From Pararhizobium gei (GTDB lineage: Bacteria > Pseudomonadota > Alphaproteobacteria > Rhizobiales > Rhizobiaceae): a stretch of 64,000 nucleotides of DNA. This document shows positions 53,654-64,000 of this stretch, in pieces (position 1 is the stretch's first letter; every line of letters starts with the position of its first letter). The notes under the pieces are model-generated. The model was not told the origin of the DNA and did not search any database. It saw only the letters and a program-made list of their open reading frames with translations. The stretch lies in contig NZ_CP119409.1 of NCBI RefSeq assembly GCF_029223885.1, forward strand, positions 1,204,001 through 1,268,000, written 5' to 3'. Made by a program: the position numbers and the translations under genes.

Positions 53654-54871
53654 ATGGCAGGTAGACTTGTTGTCGCGGGCGGTGGTCAGGCCGCCTTTGC
53701 TGTGGTTTCGAAGCTGCGCGCCTTGAAGGACGACCGGCCGGTGACGATCGTGGCAGCCGAAGCAAGCCTGCCGTACCAGCGCCCGCCGCTGTCCAAGAAA
53801 TACCTGCTGCGCGAGATGGATCTGGACCGGCTGCTGTATCGTCCGGCGAGCTGGTACACGGATAACGCGGTCGATGTGCGCCTGTCCACGCGCGTGACCG
53901 GCATCGACCGCGATGCCAGGTGCGTCGCGCTCAGCGATGGTTCAAGGCTTCCTTATGACGTGCTGGCGCTTGCCACCGGCTCGACCCCTCGGCGTCTGCC
54001 GGCCAGCATCGGTGGCGATCTCGGCGGCGTCTTCGTCGTCCGCGATTTTGCCGATGCCGATCTTCTGGCGGAAGAACTGCAGCCTGGCCGTCATGCTCTT
54101 ATCATCGGCGGGGGTTATATCGGGCTTGAGGCCGCCGCGGTGGCGCGATCAAGCGGCCTCGATGTCACGGTTATCGAAATGGCGGACCGTATCCTGCAGC
54201 GGGTCGCATCCGCCGCAACGTCCGATATCGTGCGGTCGATTCACCAGGATCGCGGCGTCGATATCCGGGAAGGCACCGGCTTGATCCGGCTTCTTGGCAC
54301 TGAAGGCCGTGTCACGGCGGCGGAATTGACGAACGGATCGACCATTCCCGTCGATCTGGTCATTGTCGGCATCGGTGTCACGTCGAACGACGCGATCGCC
54401 GCGCAAGCCGGCCTCGAAGTCGGCAATGGCATCGTGGTCGATGATTTTGGCCGCACCTCCGATCCCGACATCTACGCCATGGGCGATTGCGCGCTGCTGC
54501 CCTGGAAGGACATGCGCATCAGGCTCGAATCCGTGCAGAATGCCGTCGATCAGGCCGAGGCCGTTGCAGCGCTGCTGGCGGGAGGCACGGAGCCCTACAG
54601 GCCGAAACCCTGGTTCTGGTCGGACCAGTACGACGTCAAGCTGCAAATTGCCGGCTTCGGCCTCGGTCACGACGAGACCATTGTGCGCACAGGCCAGCGC
54701 GCAGGCAGCGTCTCCGTCTGGTATTTCGCAAGCGGCCGCTTCATCGCCGTCGATGCAATCAACGATGCCAAGGCCTATGTGACCGGAAAGAAACTGCTGG
54801 ACCTCGGCCTGACGCCGGATCGCGCCGTTCTCGAAAATCAGGATGCGGACCTCAAGACGCTGTTGCCGTAA
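53654..54871 (+). CDS. FAD-dependent ferredoxin-type reductase
   Basis: 405 residues from MAGRLVVAGGG at 53654 (GGGGACAG upstream). FAD-binding VAGGGQAAFAVVSKL at the N terminus, LPYQRPPLSKKYL (typical of ferredoxin/rubredoxin/rhodocoxin reductases), NAD-binding IIGGGYIGLEAAAVA at about residue 155, and DIYAMGDCALL near 275. These enzymes feed electrons to a ferredoxin for oxygenases or P450s; no partner is encoded nearby. Confidence 0.9.
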   Translation: MAGRLVVAGGGQAAFAVVSKLRALKDDRPVTIVAAEASLPYQRPPLSKKYLLREMDLDRLLYRPASWYTDNAVDVRLSTRVTGIDRDARCVALSDGSRLPYDVLALATGSTPRRLPASIGGDLGGVFVVRDFADADLLAEELQPGRHALIIGGGYIGLEAAAVARSSGLDVTVIEMADRILQRVASAATSDIVRSIHQDRGVDIREGTGLIRLLGTEGRVTAAELTNGSTIPVDLVIVGIGVTSNDAIAAQAGLEVGNGIVVDDFGRTSDPDIYAMGDCALLPWKDMRIRLESVQNAVDQAEAVAALLAGGTEPYRPKPWFWSDQYDVKLQIAGFGLGHDETIVRTGQRAGSVSVWYFASGRFIAVDAINDAKAYVTGKKLLDLGLTPDRAVLENQDADLKTLLP

Positions 54872-54928
54872 AGGCGACCGGTACAGGACGGAAGATCGCT
54901 TTTCTCCGGTTGTTCCCGTTAGCAAACA

Positions 54929-54953
54929 AAAAGGGCGGACCTCGCGGCCCGCC
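54929..54953 (-). terminator. Terminator of groEL
   Basis: Read on the minus strand, GGCGG...CCGCC forms a stem followed by CTTTTTG. It lies 60 bases beyond the groEL stop and may also stop the convergent reductase transcript. Confidence 0.65.
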
Positions 54954-55015
54954 TCTTTCGTCCGGTTACCCGGAATGCTGTATAGTCGTCCTTCAGTAAT
55001 AAGGCGGAAGCCTTA

Positions 55016-56716
<1,701 letters not shown>

Positions 56717-56729
56717 TCAGCGGCTCAAA

Positions 56730-57026
56730 TCAGCCGATAACGCCCATGATGTCGGCTTCCTTCATGATCAGAAGGTCTTCGCCGTTGAGCTTGACTTCGG
56801 TGCCCGACCACTTGCCGAACAGGATGCGGTCGCCAGCCTTGACGTCGAGCGCAATGAGGGCGCCCTTGTCGTCACGTGTGCCGGTACCGACAGCGACGAT
56901 TTCGCCTTCCTGCGGCTTTTCCTTTGCGGTGTCAGGAATGATGATGCCGCCCTTGGTCTTGGCTTCAGCCTCGATACGGCGAACGACGACGCGGTCGTGC
57001 AGGGGGCGGAAATTGGTGCTTGTCAT
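56730..57026 (-). CDS. groS: 10-kDa co-chaperonin GroES
   Basis: 98 residues. [42 protein letters not shown] and [27 protein letters not shown] are the standard GroES sequence, including the mobile loop around KGGIIIPD. First gene of the groESL operon, 60 bases after the CIRCE element. Confidence 0.98.
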   Translation of the reverse strand: MTSTNFRPLHDRVVVRRIEAEAKTKGGIIIPDTAKEKPQEGEIVAVGTGTRDDKGALIALDVKAGDRILFGKWSGTEVKLNGEDLLIMKEADIMGVIG

Positions 57027-57085
57027 TGTCTAATCCCTCGATCAAATGACTTACGGATCGTCAGATGCGACCCGATGGATGGATG

Positions 57086-57112
57086 TTAGCACTCATTGAT
57101 CACGAGTGCTAG
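57086..57112. promoter_or_regulatory. CIRCE operator (HrcA binding site)
   Basis: TTAGCACTC-ATTGATCAC-GAGTGCTAG is the CIRCE inverted repeat with a nine-base spacer; only the last base deviates from the consensus. It lies between the groESL promoter and groES, where HrcA represses. Confidence 0.95.
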
Positions 57113-57119
57113 CGGCTTG

Positions 57120-57148
57120 GAGATAAGGGTGGAGCAAGCCCGAGTCAA
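57120..57148 (-). promoter_or_regulatory. groES promoter: groESL promoter
   Basis: On the minus strand TTGACT (57148-57143), a 17-base spacer and TATCTC (57125-57120) form a good -35/-10 pair, positioned so that transcription begins at or in CIRCE. The CTTGAC-type -35 is also compatible with the heat-shock sigma factor RpoH. Confidence 0.75.
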
Positions 57149-57196
57149 GAACCGTGCCGTCAAAAATCTTTTGCGTAACGCGGGTACTGGAGAGGC

Positions 57197-58573
57197 ATGC
57201 ACATCGCGCGAGAACAAGACCTCAATAAGGCGCCGCCACACCCATCCCTTTCCGAGGCCACCCGCGTCTGGGCGCGGGTCGGGTGTCTGAGCTTCGGCGG
57301 ACCGGCCGGGCAAATCGCGCTGATGCACCGCGAACTGGTGGATGAGAGGCGCTGGATTTCCGAGAGCCGTTTCCTGCATGCACTGAATTTCTGCATGCTG
57401 CTGCCGGGACCGGAGGCCCAGCAACTTGCCACCTATATCGGCTGGTTGCTGCACGGTGCCCGCGGCGGCATTGTCGCTGGCCTGTTGTTCATTCTGCCGG
57501 GATTCGTCGTTATTCTCGGCCTCTCCTGCACCTACGCGCTGTTCCAGCAGGCCGATTGGCTGGCGAGCCTGTTCTTCGGGTTGAAGGCAGCGGTGCTGGC
57601 AATTGTTATCGAGGCGGTCATCCGCGTCGGCCGTCGGGCGTTGAAGACAAGCTTTGCATGCCTCATTGCCGCTCTTGCGTTTGCCGCGCTGTTCTTCTTC
57701 GATCTGCCATTTCCGCTTGTCGTGCTTTCGGCCGGCATCGCCGGATACACGGCTGCACGTCTTGAGCCGCAAACCGGCGAAAAAGCCATGGCCGCCGCCG
57801 CGCGACAGGCGCTTTCCGACAGGCCGTCCGTCATCGACGGCAGCCTTCCGGATATTGCCTCGAGCTGGAACCGGACGTTCCGGGTTCTCGCCCTATGGCT
57901 GAGCCTGTGGATCGCCCCCTTTATCCTCATCGGCGGGGTGCTGGGCTTCGACAATGTTTATACCGCCATTGGCCTGTTCTTTTCCAAGATGGCGGTGGTG
58001 ACTTTCGGCGGAGCCTATGCAGTGCTGGCCTATGTCGCCCAGCAGGCGGTCGATACCTACCACTGGCTGAAACCCGGCGAAATGCTCGATGGCCTTGCCC
58101 TTGCCGAAACGACACCCGGACCGCTTGTGCTCGTTCTCTCCTTTGTCGGATTCATGGCGGCCTTCCGTGCCCCTTCCGGCCTTGATCCGCTCCTGTCCGG
58201 CATGCTCGGTGCGACGCTGGCCACCTGGGTTACCTTTGTGCCCTGCTTCCTGTGGATTCTCCTCGGTGCGCCCTATGTCGAGACACTGCGCAACAACAGG
58301 GCGCTGTCGGGCGCGCTGGCGGCGATCTCGGCTGCGGTCACCGGGGTCATTCTCAATCTGGCCCTCTGGTTCGGGCTGCACGTTCTTTTTACGCAGGTGG
58401 ATCGATATGCTGGCGGGCCGCTGTCGATGCCGCTTCCCGTCTGGCAGACCTTCCAGTGGACAGCTCTTTTCCTGTCAGTTCTGGCGTCCCTGTTGCTGCT
58501 TCTGTTCAAGCGCGGCGTCGTCACGACGCTTGCCGTCTGTGCCGGAGCCGGCTGGATGACGATGCACTTGTAG
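57197..58573 (+). CDS. chrA: Chromate transporter ChrA (long, two-domain form)
   Basis: 458 residues. Two homologous CHR domains: FARVGCLSFGGPAGQIALMHRELV-like WARVGCLSFGGPAGQIALM with LPGPEAQQLATYIGWLL in the first, and FSKMAVVTFGGAYAVLAYVAQQAV with LAETTPGPLVLVLSFVGF in the second. About 10 hydrophobic helices. It exports chromate across the inner membrane. Divergent from groES. Confidence 0.93.
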   Translation: MHIAREQDLNKAPPHPSLSEATRVWARVGCLSFGGPAGQIALMHRELVDERRWISESRFLHALNFCMLLPGPEAQQLATYIGWLLHGARGGIVAGLLFILPGFVVILGLSCTYALFQQADWLASLFFGLKAAVLAIVIEAVIRVGRRALKTSFACLIAALAFAALFFFDLPFPLVVLSAGIAGYTAARLEPQTGEKAMAAAARQALSDRPSVIDGSLPDIASSWNRTFRVLALWLSLWIAPFILIGGVLGFDNVYTAIGLFFSKMAVVTFGGAYAVLAYVAQQAVDTYHWLKPGEMLDGLALAETTPGPLVLVLSFVGFMAAFRAPSGLDPLLSGMLGATLATWVTFVPCFLWILLGAPYVETLRNNRALSGALAAISAAVTGVILNLALWFGLHVLFTQVDRYAGGPLSMPLPVWQTFQWTALFLSVLASLLLLLFKRGVVTTLAVCAGAGWMTMHL

Positions 58574-58695
58574 GCGCTTCGGCATTGTTCCGCCTCGAAT
58601 CCTTGGGATTCGAGCCCATTTCCCCGATAAAGCCTTGTCTTTTCCGTGCTTGCCTGCGATGTCACCCCGATCATTTTCTCTGCGGGAAAGCCAGC

Positions 58696-59544
58696 ATGGC
58701 CGTTCGGATCAACAGTTTTCGCGACATCGCCAGCCGCTACGATGTTGTCCTGTGCGATGTCTGGGGCGTGCTGCACAACGGTGTCGCGGCCTTCAAGGGT
58801 GCCTGCGAGGCTTTGACCGAGGCCCGCGCCAAGGGGCTCACCGTTGTTCTCATCACCAATTCCCCGCGACCGCATCCCGGCGTCATCACCCAGATCCGCG
58901 GTCTTGGCGTGCCGGATACGGCCTATGACCGCATCATCACTTCCGGCGACGTGACGCGGGCCCTGATCTCCGCCGGCCCCAGGAAGGTCTATTTCATCGG
59001 TGCAGACCGCGATCTGCCCCTGCTCGAAGGCCTCGGCGTCGGGATGGTATCGTCCGAGGATGCGGAGATTATCGTCTGCGCCGGGTTCTTCGACGACGAA
59101 ACGGAGACTGCGGAAGATTACCGTGCGACCCTGTCCGGCCTGGCAAAGCGCAAGATCCCGTTCATCTGCGCCAACCCGGACCTGGTCGTTGAGCGCGGCC
59201 ACCGGCTCATCCCCTGCGCTGGAGCCATCGCCAAGGTCTACGAGGAGCTGGGCGGCGAAACCCGCATTTCCGGAAAGCCGCATGTGCCGATGTATCGCGC
59301 CTCGTTGACGGAGGCGAAAGCCATTCGTGGCAAGCTCGACCTTAGCCGGGTGATCGCGATCGGCGACGGCATGCCGACGGACGTCAAGGGCGCGCAGGAT
59401 TTCGGGCTGGATGTCCTTTATATCAGTGCCGGTATCCATGCCCTGGAATATATGACCGGCGAAAAGACCGATGAAACGAAGCTGGCGGCATTCCTGAAAA
59501 GCGAAGGCGCGACGCCGAAATGGTGGATGCCGCGCCTCGCATGA
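58696..59544 (+). CDS. HAD-superfamily class IIA hydrolase (TIGR01459 type)
   Basis: 282 residues from MAVRINSFRD at 58696. HAD motif I DVVLCDVWGVLHNG, motif II VLITNSPRPH, motif III lysine in ISGKPHVPMY, and motif IV IAIGDGMPTDVKGA. It belongs to the alphaproteobacterial HAD-IIA group usually encoded next to ribF, as here (46 bases upstream of it). The substrate is probably a small phosphate ester, perhaps in riboflavin metabolism, judged from context only. Confidence 0.9.
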   Translation: MAVRINSFRDIASRYDVVLCDVWGVLHNGVAAFKGACEALTEARAKGLTVVLITNSPRPHPGVITQIRGLGVPDTAYDRIITSGDVTRALISAGPRKVYFIGADRDLPLLEGLGVGMVSSEDAEIIVCAGFFDDETETAEDYRATLSGLAKRKIPFICANPDLVVERGHRLIPCAGAIAKVYEELGGETRISGKPHVPMYRASLTEAKAIRGKLDLSRVIAIGDGMPTDVKGAQDFGLDVLYISAGIHALEYMTGEKTDETKLAAFLKSEGATPKWWMPRLA

Positions 59545-59590
59545 CTGGATTGCACCATGAGCGCCGGGACAGAGTGACGGGTTTGACGAC

Positions 59591-60571
59591 ATGACGGTTT
59601 TTCATCGCAACGAGACCCGCCAGCCTCTGCCGGATGCCTTGCGGGGCGGCGTCATCGCCATCGGCAATTTCGACGGCGTGCATCGCGGCCACCAGTCGGT
59701 GCTGAGCCGGGCACTCGACGAGGCGCAGGCGCGTGGCGTTCCGGCCCTTGTCCTGACCTTCGAGCCCCATCCGCGCTCGGTGTTCCGTCCGGATCAACCT
59801 GTTTTTCGCCTCACGCCCGCGCCGCTCAAGGCGCGCCTTCTCGAAGGCATGGGCTTTTCCGCGGTCATCGAATATCCGTTCGACCGAACCTTTTCGGAGA
59901 TTACCGCCAGCGACTTCATCCGCACGGTTCTGATGGAATGGCTGCATGCCAGCCATGTCGTCACCGGGTTCGATTTCCATTTCGGCAAGGGCAGGGAGGG
60001 TGGCCCGGCCTTTCTGATGGCGGCCGGCGGCGAAAACGGCTTCGGCGTGACGCTGGTCGACGCCTTCCGCGACGAGAATGCCTCGGTGATTTCCTCCAGC
60101 CATATCCGAGCGATGCTGGCTTCGGGGGATGTCGTCGGCGCAGCCGGCCTGCTTGGCTACCGCTATACGGTGGCGGCGGAGGTGATCGGCGGCAAGAAGC
60201 TGGGACGCACGCTGGGCTATCCCACGGCCAATATGCGGCTCCCGCCGGAGGTGGAACTGCGAAACGGAATTTACGCCGTGCGTTTCCGCAGGCCGGATGG
60301 CAGTCTTTACGATGCGGTCGCGAGTTTCGGTAAACGGCCGACGGTCACCAGCAATGGCGAGGCATTGCTCGAAACCTTCCTTTTCGATTTTTCCGGCGAT
60401 CTCTATGGTGAGGTCTCTTCCGTTTCCTTCTTCGGCCACCTGCGCGATGAGTTGAAATTCGATGGGCTGGAATCGCTGGTGGTGCAGATGAAGCAGGATG
60501 ACGCAGAGGCGCGCGCCCTGCTGGCCGGCGTGCGGCCGCTGGGTGAGATCGACCGGCAGATTGCGTTCTAG
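59591..60571 (+). CDS. ribF: Bifunctional riboflavin kinase / FAD synthetase
   Basis: 326 residues. The N-terminal FMN adenylyltransferase domain has AIGNFDGVHRGHQSVL (nucleotidyltransferase HxGH-like) and SSSHIRAMLASGDV. The C-terminal flavokinase domain has GRTLGYPTANMRLP and NGIYAVRF. It makes FMN and FAD from riboflavin. It follows the HAD gene and precedes ileS as in related genomes. Confidence 0.96.
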   Translation: MTVFHRNETRQPLPDALRGGVIAIGNFDGVHRGHQSVLSRALDEAQARGVPALVLTFEPHPRSVFRPDQPVFRLTPAPLKARLLEGMGFSAVIEYPFDRTFSEITASDFIRTVLMEWLHASHVVTGFDFHFGKGREGGPAFLMAAGGENGFGVTLVDAFRDENASVISSSHIRAMLASGDVVGAAGLLGYRYTVAAEVIGGKKLGRTLGYPTANMRLPPEVELRNGIYAVRFRRPDGSLYDAVASFGKRPTVTSNGEALLETFLFDFSGDLYGEVSSVSFFGHLRDELKFDGLESLVVQMKQDDAEARALLAGVRPLGEIDRQIAF

Positions 60572-60646
60572 CAGCGTTCGGTTTACGCCGGTGCCAAGGC
60601 TGGCATCTGGTGTCGGCATATTCAAAAGAGATCAGGACAGAAAACC

Positions 60647-60886
60647 ATGGCCAACCCACCGCGTCGCCCCATCAGTCCCATGGATGCGGCCGAAGCCCTG
60701 TTCAAACCGGTCAAGAAGCAGGCTGCCCCGGCACTCGAAAGACGCGCTCTGCCGGAGACAAAGGAACTCGTCTCCCTCAAGATCGACAGCGCCGTGATCG
60801 AATATTTCCAGAAAGACGGCCCCGGCTGGCAGGACCGCATCAACGACGCTTTGCGCGCGGCGATGATGGCTGACGGAGAGAGGTAG
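60647..60886 (+). CDS. BrnA-like antitoxin-type protein (orphan)
   Basis: 79 residues. The C-terminal VSLKIDSAVIEYFQKDGPGWQDRINDALRAAM is the BrnA/DUF4415 ribbon-helix-helix pattern. In type II BrnTA systems a BrnT toxin gene precedes it; none is seen here between ribF and this gene. It may be a chromosomal orphan with a housekeeping regulatory role. Confidence 0.8.
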   Translation: MANPPRRPISPMDAAEALFKPVKKQAAPALERRALPETKELVSLKIDSAVIEYFQKDGPGWQDRINDALRAAMMADGER

Positions 60887-61127
60887 CGGACGCTGTCCCA
60901 GTCAGGCAGCCTCTTCCTTTTCACCGGAAAACGTCCTACACACGGGCCGCCATGACCCGATATCGTCGATTGATGATAGATCCGCGAATTATTGGCCCGG
61001 CCTTCTGAGCGCACCGATGCCGCCGGAAGGTCCGGGTTTTCGGCGTTGCCTGAAGCGCCATGCTATTCCTTCATAGAATTCCCGTTCGCATGCGCGGCCA
61101 GACGCGCCAGAGACGATTGCAGAAGCC

Positions 61128-64000
61128 ATGACCGATACTGTTGAAAAGCTCGATTATTCCAAGACGCTCTACCTTCCCGAAACCGAATTTCCGATGCGCG
61201 CCGGACTGCCGCAGAAGGAGCCGGAAATGGCCAGGAAGTGGAAGGACATGGAGCTTTACAGACAACTCCGCGCCTCCGCATCTGGCCGTGAAAAGTTCGT
61301 GCTGCATGACGGCCCGCCCTATGCCAACGGCAACATCCATATCGGCCATGCGCTGAACAAGGTGCTGAAGGACGTCATCACGCGCTCGTTCCAGATGCGC
61401 GGATACGACGCCAATTACGTGCCCGGCTGGGATTGCCACGGCCTGCCGATCGAATGGAAGATCGAGGAAGCCTACCGCGCCAAGGGCAAGGACAAGAACG
61501 AGGTCCCGATCAACGAATTCCGCAGGGAATGCCGTGACTTTGCGCAAGGATGGATCGACATCCAGTCGGAAGAATTCCGCCGTCTCGGCATCGAGGGCGA
61601 TTTCGAGCGTCCCTACACGACGATGAACTTCCACTCTGAGGCGCGCATTGCCGGTGAACTTTTGAAGATCGCCATGAGCGGCCAGCTCTATCGCGGCTCC
61701 AAGCCGATCATGTGGAGCGTGGTGGAGCGCACGGCGCTGGCGGAAGCCGAGGTGGAATATGCCGAGGTCGAGAGCGACACGATCTGGGTGAAGTTTCCGG
61801 TGAAAGCCGTAGAGGGGGCGGCAAAAGCAGAATGGCTTTCCGATACGGGTAAAGTTCCCGTCGTAAATTCGCTAAATGAACTTCAAGCAGCGGCCGTTGT
61901 CATTTGGACGACCACTCCTTGGACGATTCCTGGCAATCGTGCGATCTCCTTCTCTTCCCGCATTGAATATGGCCTCTACGAAGTTACCGAAGCGGTGAAC
62001 GAATTTGGCCCCCAGCCGGGTGAAAGGTTGATCTTCGCGAAGCGTCTAGCGGAGGACTGCGCGACGAAGGCGAAGGTAAAGCTCAGCCTGATCAGTGATG
62101 TTTCAGGTAAAGAGCTTGCCGCCATCACCTGCGCCCACCCACTCGCCGCCCTCGGTTACGACTTTACCGTCCCCCTCCTCGACGGCGATCACGTCACCGA
62201 CGATGCCGGCACCGGCTTTGTGCACACCGCCCCCTCCCACGGCCGGGACGACTTCGAGATCTGGATGGCGAACGCTCGTGCCCTAGAAGCCCGCGGAATC
62301 TCCTCCAAGATTCCGTTCCCCGTCGATGACGCCGGCTTCTACACCGAGGACGCGCCTGGCTTTGGCCCGTCGGCGGAGGGCGGCGCCGCGCGCGTGCTCG
62401 ACGACAACGGTAAGAAGGGCGACGCCAACAAGCGCGTGATGGATGCGCTGATCGCCGCCGGCAACCTGTTTGCCCGTGGTCGCATCAAGCACGAGTACCC
62501 GCATTCCTGGCGCTCCAAGAAGCCGGTCATCTTCCGCAATACGCCGCAATGGTTCGTCTATATGGACAAGGAACTGGGCGACGGCACGACGCTGCGCTCT
62601 CGCGCCCTATCGGCCATCGACGACACGCGTTTCGTGCCCGCTGCCGGGCAGAACCGCCTGCGGGCGATGATCGAGCAGCGTCCGGACTGGGTGCTGTCGC
62701 GCCAGCGTGCCTGGGGGGTGCCGATCTGCGTCTTCGCCGATGCCGAGGGAAATGTTTTGAAGGATGATGAGGTCAACGCCCGCATCCTCGAAGCCTTCGA
62801 GAAGGAAGGGGCGGACGCCTGGTTCGCCGCTGGTGCCAAAGAGCGGTTCCTCGGCAATGCGCATGACGCCGAAAAATGGCAGATGGTCACCGACATTCTC
62901 GACGTCTGGTTCGATTCAGGCTCCACCCATGTGTTCACGCTGGAGGATCGTCCCGACCTGAAATGGCCGGCCGACGTCTATCTGGAAGGCTCGGACCAGC
63001 ATCGCGGCTGGTTCCATTCCTCGCTTCTGGAAAGCTGCGCCACCCGCGGCCGCGCGCCCTACAACGCCGTCGTCACCCATGGTTTCATCATGGATGAGAA
63101 GGGCGAGAAGATGTCGAAGTCGAAGGGCAACGTCACCGCCCCGCAGACAATCATGAACGACGCCGGCGCCGATATCCTGCGCCTGTGGGTGATGTCGTCG
63201 GACTATGCGGAAGACCTGCGCGTCGGCAAGACGATCATCCAGACCAATATCGACGCCTACAGAAAGATCCGCAACACGATCCGCTGGATGCTCGGCACGC
63301 TCGCCCACGACAAGGGTGACGACATCGCCTATGCCGACCTGCCGGAACTCGAAAAGCTGATGCTGCACAGGCTGTTCGAACTCGACCAGCTGCTGCGCAA
63401 GGCCTATGACGACTTCGACTTCAAGCGGATCACCCGCGCCTTGACGGATTTCGCCAATGTCGAGTTGTCGGCCTTCTATTTCGATATCCGCAAGGACACG
63501 CTGTATTGCGACGCGCCGTCGAGCCTGAAGCGCCGTTCGGCCTTGTTCGTCATCCGCAAGCTGTTCGACAGCCTCGTGCTCTGGTTCGCGCCGATGATGC
63601 CGTTCACCACGGAAGAGGCCTGGCTGTCGCGCGATCCGTCCGCGACATCCGTGCATCTGGAGCAGTTCCCGGAGATCCCGGCGGAATGGTCGAACGGGGC
63701 GCTGGCCGACAAATGGAAGAAGGTCCGCACCGTCCGCCGCGCCGTCACAGGCGCGCTTGAACTCGAACGCAAGGACAAGCGCATCGGCTCGTCGCTGGAG
63801 GCTGCCCCCGTCGTGCATATCGCTGACGCCGATCTGCTGGCCTCCCTGGAGGGTCTGGACCTTGCCGAAATCTCCATCACGTCGGATATCACGGTGGTGG
63901 CGGGAGAGGGGCCGGCGGATGCTTTCCGCCTGGAGGACGGCACGAAGGTGGCCGTCGAACAGAAGCTGGCAGAGGGCGTCAAATGCGCCCGCTCTTGGCG
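61128..64000 (+). CDS. ileS: Isoleucyl-tRNA synthetase (3' end outside window)
   Basis: Partial; 957 complete codons visible from [13 protein letters not shown], with no stop before the edge. Class I HIGH motif in [16 protein letters not shown] (near residue 75) and KMSKS in [13 protein letters not shown]. The CP1 editing domain has [14 protein letters not shown], and the zinc-binding C terminus has just begun (VKCARSW). Bases about 61800-62110, within the editing domain, show lower GC (47 % in 61861-61920 by hand count, against 65 % in 62161-62220) and unusual codons (GTA, AAT, CTA, CAA). The frame is intact throughout. Confidence 0.96.
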   Translation, partial: MTDTVEKLDYSKTLYLPETEFPMRAGLPQKEPEMARKWKDMELYRQLRASASGREKFVLHDGPPYANGNIHIGHALNKVLKDVITRSFQMRGYDANYVPGWDCHGLPIEWKIEEAYRAKGKDKNEVPINEFRRECRDFAQGWIDIQSEEFRRLGIEGDFERPYTTMNFHSEARIAGELLKIAMSGQLYRGSKPIMWSVVERTALAEAEVEYAEVESDTIWVKFPVKAVEGAAKAEWLSDTGKVPVVNSLNELQAAAVVIWTTTPWTIPGNRAISFSSRIEYGLYEVTEAVNEFGPQPGERLIFAKRLAEDCATKAKVKLSLISDVSGKELAAITCAHPLAALGYDFTVPLLDGDHVTDDAGTGFVHTAPSHGRDDFEIWMANARALEARGISSKIPFPVDDAGFYTEDAPGFGPSAEGGAARVLDDNGKKGDANKRVMDALIAAGNLFARGRIKHEYPHSWRSKKPVIFRNTPQWFVYMDKELGDGTTLRSRALSAIDDTRFVPAAGQNRLRAMIEQRPDWVLSRQRAWGVPICVFADAEGNVLKDDEVNARILEAFEKEGADAWFAAGAKERFLGNAHDAEKWQMVTDILDVWFDSGSTHVFTLEDRPDLKWPADVYLEGSDQHRGWFHSSLLESCATRGRAPYNAVVTHGFIMDEKGEKMSKSKGNVTAPQTIMNDAGADILRLWVMSSDYAEDLRVGKTIIQTNIDAYRKIRNTIRWMLGTLAHDKGDDIAYADLPELEKLMLHRLFELDQLLRKAYDDFDFKRITRALTDFANVELSAFYFDIRKDTLYCDAPSSLKRRSALFVIRKLFDSLVLWFAPMMPFTTEEAWLSRDPSATSVHLEQFPEIPAEWSNGALADKWKKVRTVRRAVTGALELERKDKRIGSSLEAAPVVHIADADLLASLEGLDLAEISITSDITVVAGEGPADAFRLEDGTKVAVEQKLAEGVKCARSW

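Overview
The window is a piece of an alphaproteobacterial chromosome of the Rhizobiaceae (Rhizobium / Agrobacterium / Neorhizobium type). This rests on the gene content and order: a split-type hisS-hisZ-hisG cluster, groES-groEL with a CIRCE box followed by a HAD protein, ribF and ileS, a plant-type gshA, the alphaproteobacterial OxyR/KatA pair, DUF3422, DUF6880, DUF1127 and DUF2937 proteins, and palindromic intergenic repeats of the kind common in rhizobia. GC content is about 60-65 % in the backbone and visibly lower in the lysogeny module of the prophage. No species can be named from this window alone.

Positions 1-13.7 kb hold the right-hand part of an integrated prophage or phage-like element. 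It runs: HK97-type prohead protease (cut by the window edge), major capsid protein, small proteins, two tandem tail-tube-like paralogues, head-tail connector, HK97 gp10-like, DUF3168-like and head-closure proteins, terminase small and large subunits, a tape measure protein with an embedded M15 peptidase, two small or unknown genes including a protein with four zinc fingers, and then an early/lysogeny module. That module has two divergent ribbon-helix-helix regulators facing three 15-bp palindromic operators, an unknown gene, an excisionase-like HTH protein, a 62-aa protein and a tyrosine integrase. The integrase abuts the 3' end of a tRNA-Gln(CTG) gene, the probable attachment site. No tail-tip, receptor-binding or lysis genes are present on this side.

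From 13.8 to 35 kb is backbone: ppx/gppA-rlmE, an MFS exporter, a Tat-exported metallo-beta-lactamase-fold protein, guaB, a MAPEG protein, bdhA-like and adhP-like dehydrogenases, a Tat-exported dienelactone hydrolase, divergent oxyR-katA, a LysR regulator, a DUF1127 protein, a tRNA-like sequence with a defective anticodon arm, a DUF937 protein, rsmE-gshA, a PiT phosphate transporter and a NUDIX protein. From 35 to 48 kb are a GntR/FadR regulator, DUF3422 and DUF6880 proteins, a LysR regulator divergent from the glycolate oxidase operon glcDEF, two tandem L,D-transpeptidases, tag, and a small Met/His-rich DUF305 cluster.

From 48 to 64 kb are hisS-hisZ-hisG, a DUF2937 membrane protein, a GST, a ferredoxin-reductase-like flavoprotein, groES-groEL, chrA, a HAD phosphatase, ribF, a BrnA-like orphan antitoxin and the first ~2.9 kb of ileS, which runs off the window. 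The two aminoacyl-tRNA synthetase genes each contain an internal segment of markedly lower GC and foreign-looking codon use, and HisRS is roughly 90 residues longer than I expect for rhizobial HisRS. Two copies of a long palindromic repeat sit inside operons, at glcE-glcF and hisS-hisZ.
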